Of a stretch of DNA of 64,000 nucleotides, positions 62,646 to 64,000 are shown one piece after another (the first letter of the stretch is position 1; every line of letters begins with the position of its first letter). Position numbers and translations under genes: made by a program. A model generated the notes under the pieces. The model was not told where the DNA came from. It saw only the letters and a program-made list of their open reading frames with translations, and did no database searches. Location of the stretch: NCBI GenBank assembly GCA_964034945.1, contig OZ035962.1:49035931-49099930 (forward strand), read 5' to 3'. This stretch comes from Chrysopilus asiliformis. Its lineage: Eukaryota > Arthropoda > Insecta > Diptera > Rhagionidae.

Positions 62646-63115
62646 AGGCCTTCATTCCAAGTGTGATTACGTTCGTGACCTTTGCAGTCGCAACGTCAAC
62701 GTCACCTTCCCTGAAACACTGGTAAGATGCAAAATACTAATTCCAGCTCTCCTAGTTGGCTTTTTTTAAAATGTCAAATAGTCCTATGTGGGGCTTTAGT
62801 TGTTTTTTTAGGGGGCCTTACTGTGGAAAATGAACAGCTTATCAGACAGGGATCAGATTCTTCCAAGGAAAGCAGTCCAGAAACGCTATATTTTGACGGA
62901 TTTGTAGTTAAAAACAAATCTAACAGATATGAGTTGTGCAAACCAACACGATCAGGATGGCATGAGGAAAGAAGCCACCTATCATTATGGACGTTGAAAT
63001 CACCAGCAACAACAATTTCAGCGTCAGTAGGAAGAAGTGAGTAAGGCAATTAGGAAGAAGGAAGAAGTGAGTAAGGCACATCATTGCGGATATAAATTGC
63101 GATACCGCTTTGACG
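62646..63115 (-). pseudogene. LINE-2 endonuclease fragment
   Basis: The minus strand reads GIAIYIRNDVPYSLLP, then AEIVVAGDFNVHNDRWL (the GDFNxH motif of AP-like endonucleases) in frame 63049-62774. A 19-bp direct repeat (GGAAGAAGTGAGTAAGGCA, 63014 and 63050) marks a small duplication. SDH and the end of the domain are lost near the mariner. Confidence 0.75.
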
Positions 63116-63249
63116 GAAAAATATTGGCTCTAGATGATACCCGTTTACCTGAAATTGACCTGGGTCGTATTCACGGTCAACTCTACCCGACCAGGAAAGG
63201 TGTTATAAAGGGCATTGAAAAGTCCTTTGCCCTGACACTTCACTAAATA

Positions 63250-64000
63250 ATTTTTCGGCACTCGCGGCGGACGCTATTGTTTCTGTTTTGTTTATGCCGC
63301 GATACTCGAAATATTTTTTTTTTGTTCGCATCGAACTGCAGCCACGTTCGATTGCTGCGAGTTCTTCCTTCTTAATTGGAACTGATAGGAATGGAATACT
63401 GATTTAGAGTCAGAGTCAACAGCCACTTTGCTAGAAAATTTCGGCCTAATGTTTTATCGGTGGGAATTGGAAATTCGTCATTAACCAACTGAAATTTGTG
63501 TTGGGTTTTGAAATCTCCAAAATCTAGTGTTGTTTCAGTGGAGCCTATTGATTTTATTTGACATCTGGATCAACCTTAGTTCTTTTGAAAGTAGATATAT
63601 CGACTCCTGAATAGACCATTAGGCTACATTGTGCTGCAACCATACTTACATATGCTGAGACGAAATTGCTCATGCTGACATTGATAGAATGAATATGTTA
63701 TGATGCAATCTGAGGATTTTGTTCGTTTTCCGAATATGAATCTAGATAACGAACATTTGACTGGTTTAGTATTACAATTTTTGTTATTATTTCCGTGATA
63801 AGAACCTCTGCGGTTTCTATTTCGGTTGCTGTTAAAGTTACTTCTGTGTTCGTAATAGCTGTTATGGTTATTATTAAAGTTATTGTGATTTCTATTAAAG
63901 TTATTTCTATTGATTGAAAGCTATTATTTTGGCGTTGGCTTTAACCTGACCTGAAATGGAAAACATTGTTTATATCTTACCCATTTCATACTGCATATTA
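63250..64000 (-). pseudogene. Gag C-terminus / protease remnant of another LTR element
   Basis: On the minus strand, 63950-63780 encodes an Asn/Arg-rich gag tail. About 63610-63420 encodes a protease-like segment (SGVDIS.., then FQLVNDEFPIPTDKTLGRNFL), where the second half matches the conserved (I)LGxDF region of retroelement proteases. The active-site Asp appears replaced by Tyr, and a stop plus frame change splits the domain. It runs off the right edge. Low certainty about the family. Confidence 0.45.

Noticed and set aside
63037..63246. 69-aa plus-strand frame
   Set aside because: The minus strand of the same bases reads as LINE-2 endonuclease; the plus frame has no support.

Overview
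The window looks like a repeat-rich stretch of an insect genome, most likely a higher dipteran. The evidence is the AT-rich background, Ty3/gypsy elements with env, LOA-like LINEs, mariners of the DD34D and DD41D types, and at least 18 copies or fragments of a ~0.6 kb repeat built like Drosophila mini-me/DINE-1 (TATACCC..GGGTATA end hairpin plus a GTCY microsatellite). The species is an inference. I found no convincing host gene, rRNA or functional tRNA gene. Almost every base I can explain belongs to a transposable element, and the elements are nested several layers deep.

Layout: 1-5342 is a minus-strand Ty3/gypsy element (G1), broken by GTCY repeats and running off the left edge. 7156-39172 is one LTR retrotransposon (LTR-B, minus strand) inflated to about 32 kb by nested insertions. 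It has two ~790 bp LTRs, a tRNA-Leu primer-binding site, a polypurine tract and a matching 4-bp target duplication (ATGG). Between its polypurine tract and its env remnant lies a 14 kb block (8191-22559) of GTCY repeats, Helitron fragments, hairpin/tandem elements and tRNA-like segments; its outer ends resemble those of one minus-strand Helitron. Within LTR-B gag sits a hAT-type element (28312-35065, 8-bp duplication GTTGTTTC), which itself carries a full-length LOA-like LINE (28386-34012, 12-bp duplication) with both ORFs intact, the only element here that looks potentially active. A deleted DD41D mariner (36147-37067) and a 99-bp tandem array lie in the LTR-B leader.

39173-44402 is a patchwork of GTCY repeats, LINE pieces, a hAT remnant and a small foldback. 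44403-59845 is a 17.6/297-like errantivirus (EV-A, plus strand) inside the RNase H domain of an old LOA-like LINE (LINE-2, minus strand, pieces from 63.1 kb down to 44.0 kb). EV-A is interrupted by a foldback made of 177-bp units (46551-48848), two GTCY elements, a Helitron with clean TC..CTAG ends (52080-56710) that carries a hobo-like foldback (52097-54088), and a hairpin/tandem element in env (57548-58599). LINE-2 is also cut by a DD34D mariner (61354-62645). The right edge (63250-64000) holds gag/protease remains of another LTR element.

The coding regions do not form a pathway; they are self-replication genes, nearly all broken. The value of the window is its stratigraphy: matching target duplications, empty sites and reading frames that resume across insertions allow the order of events and exact element ends to be read directly from the sequence.
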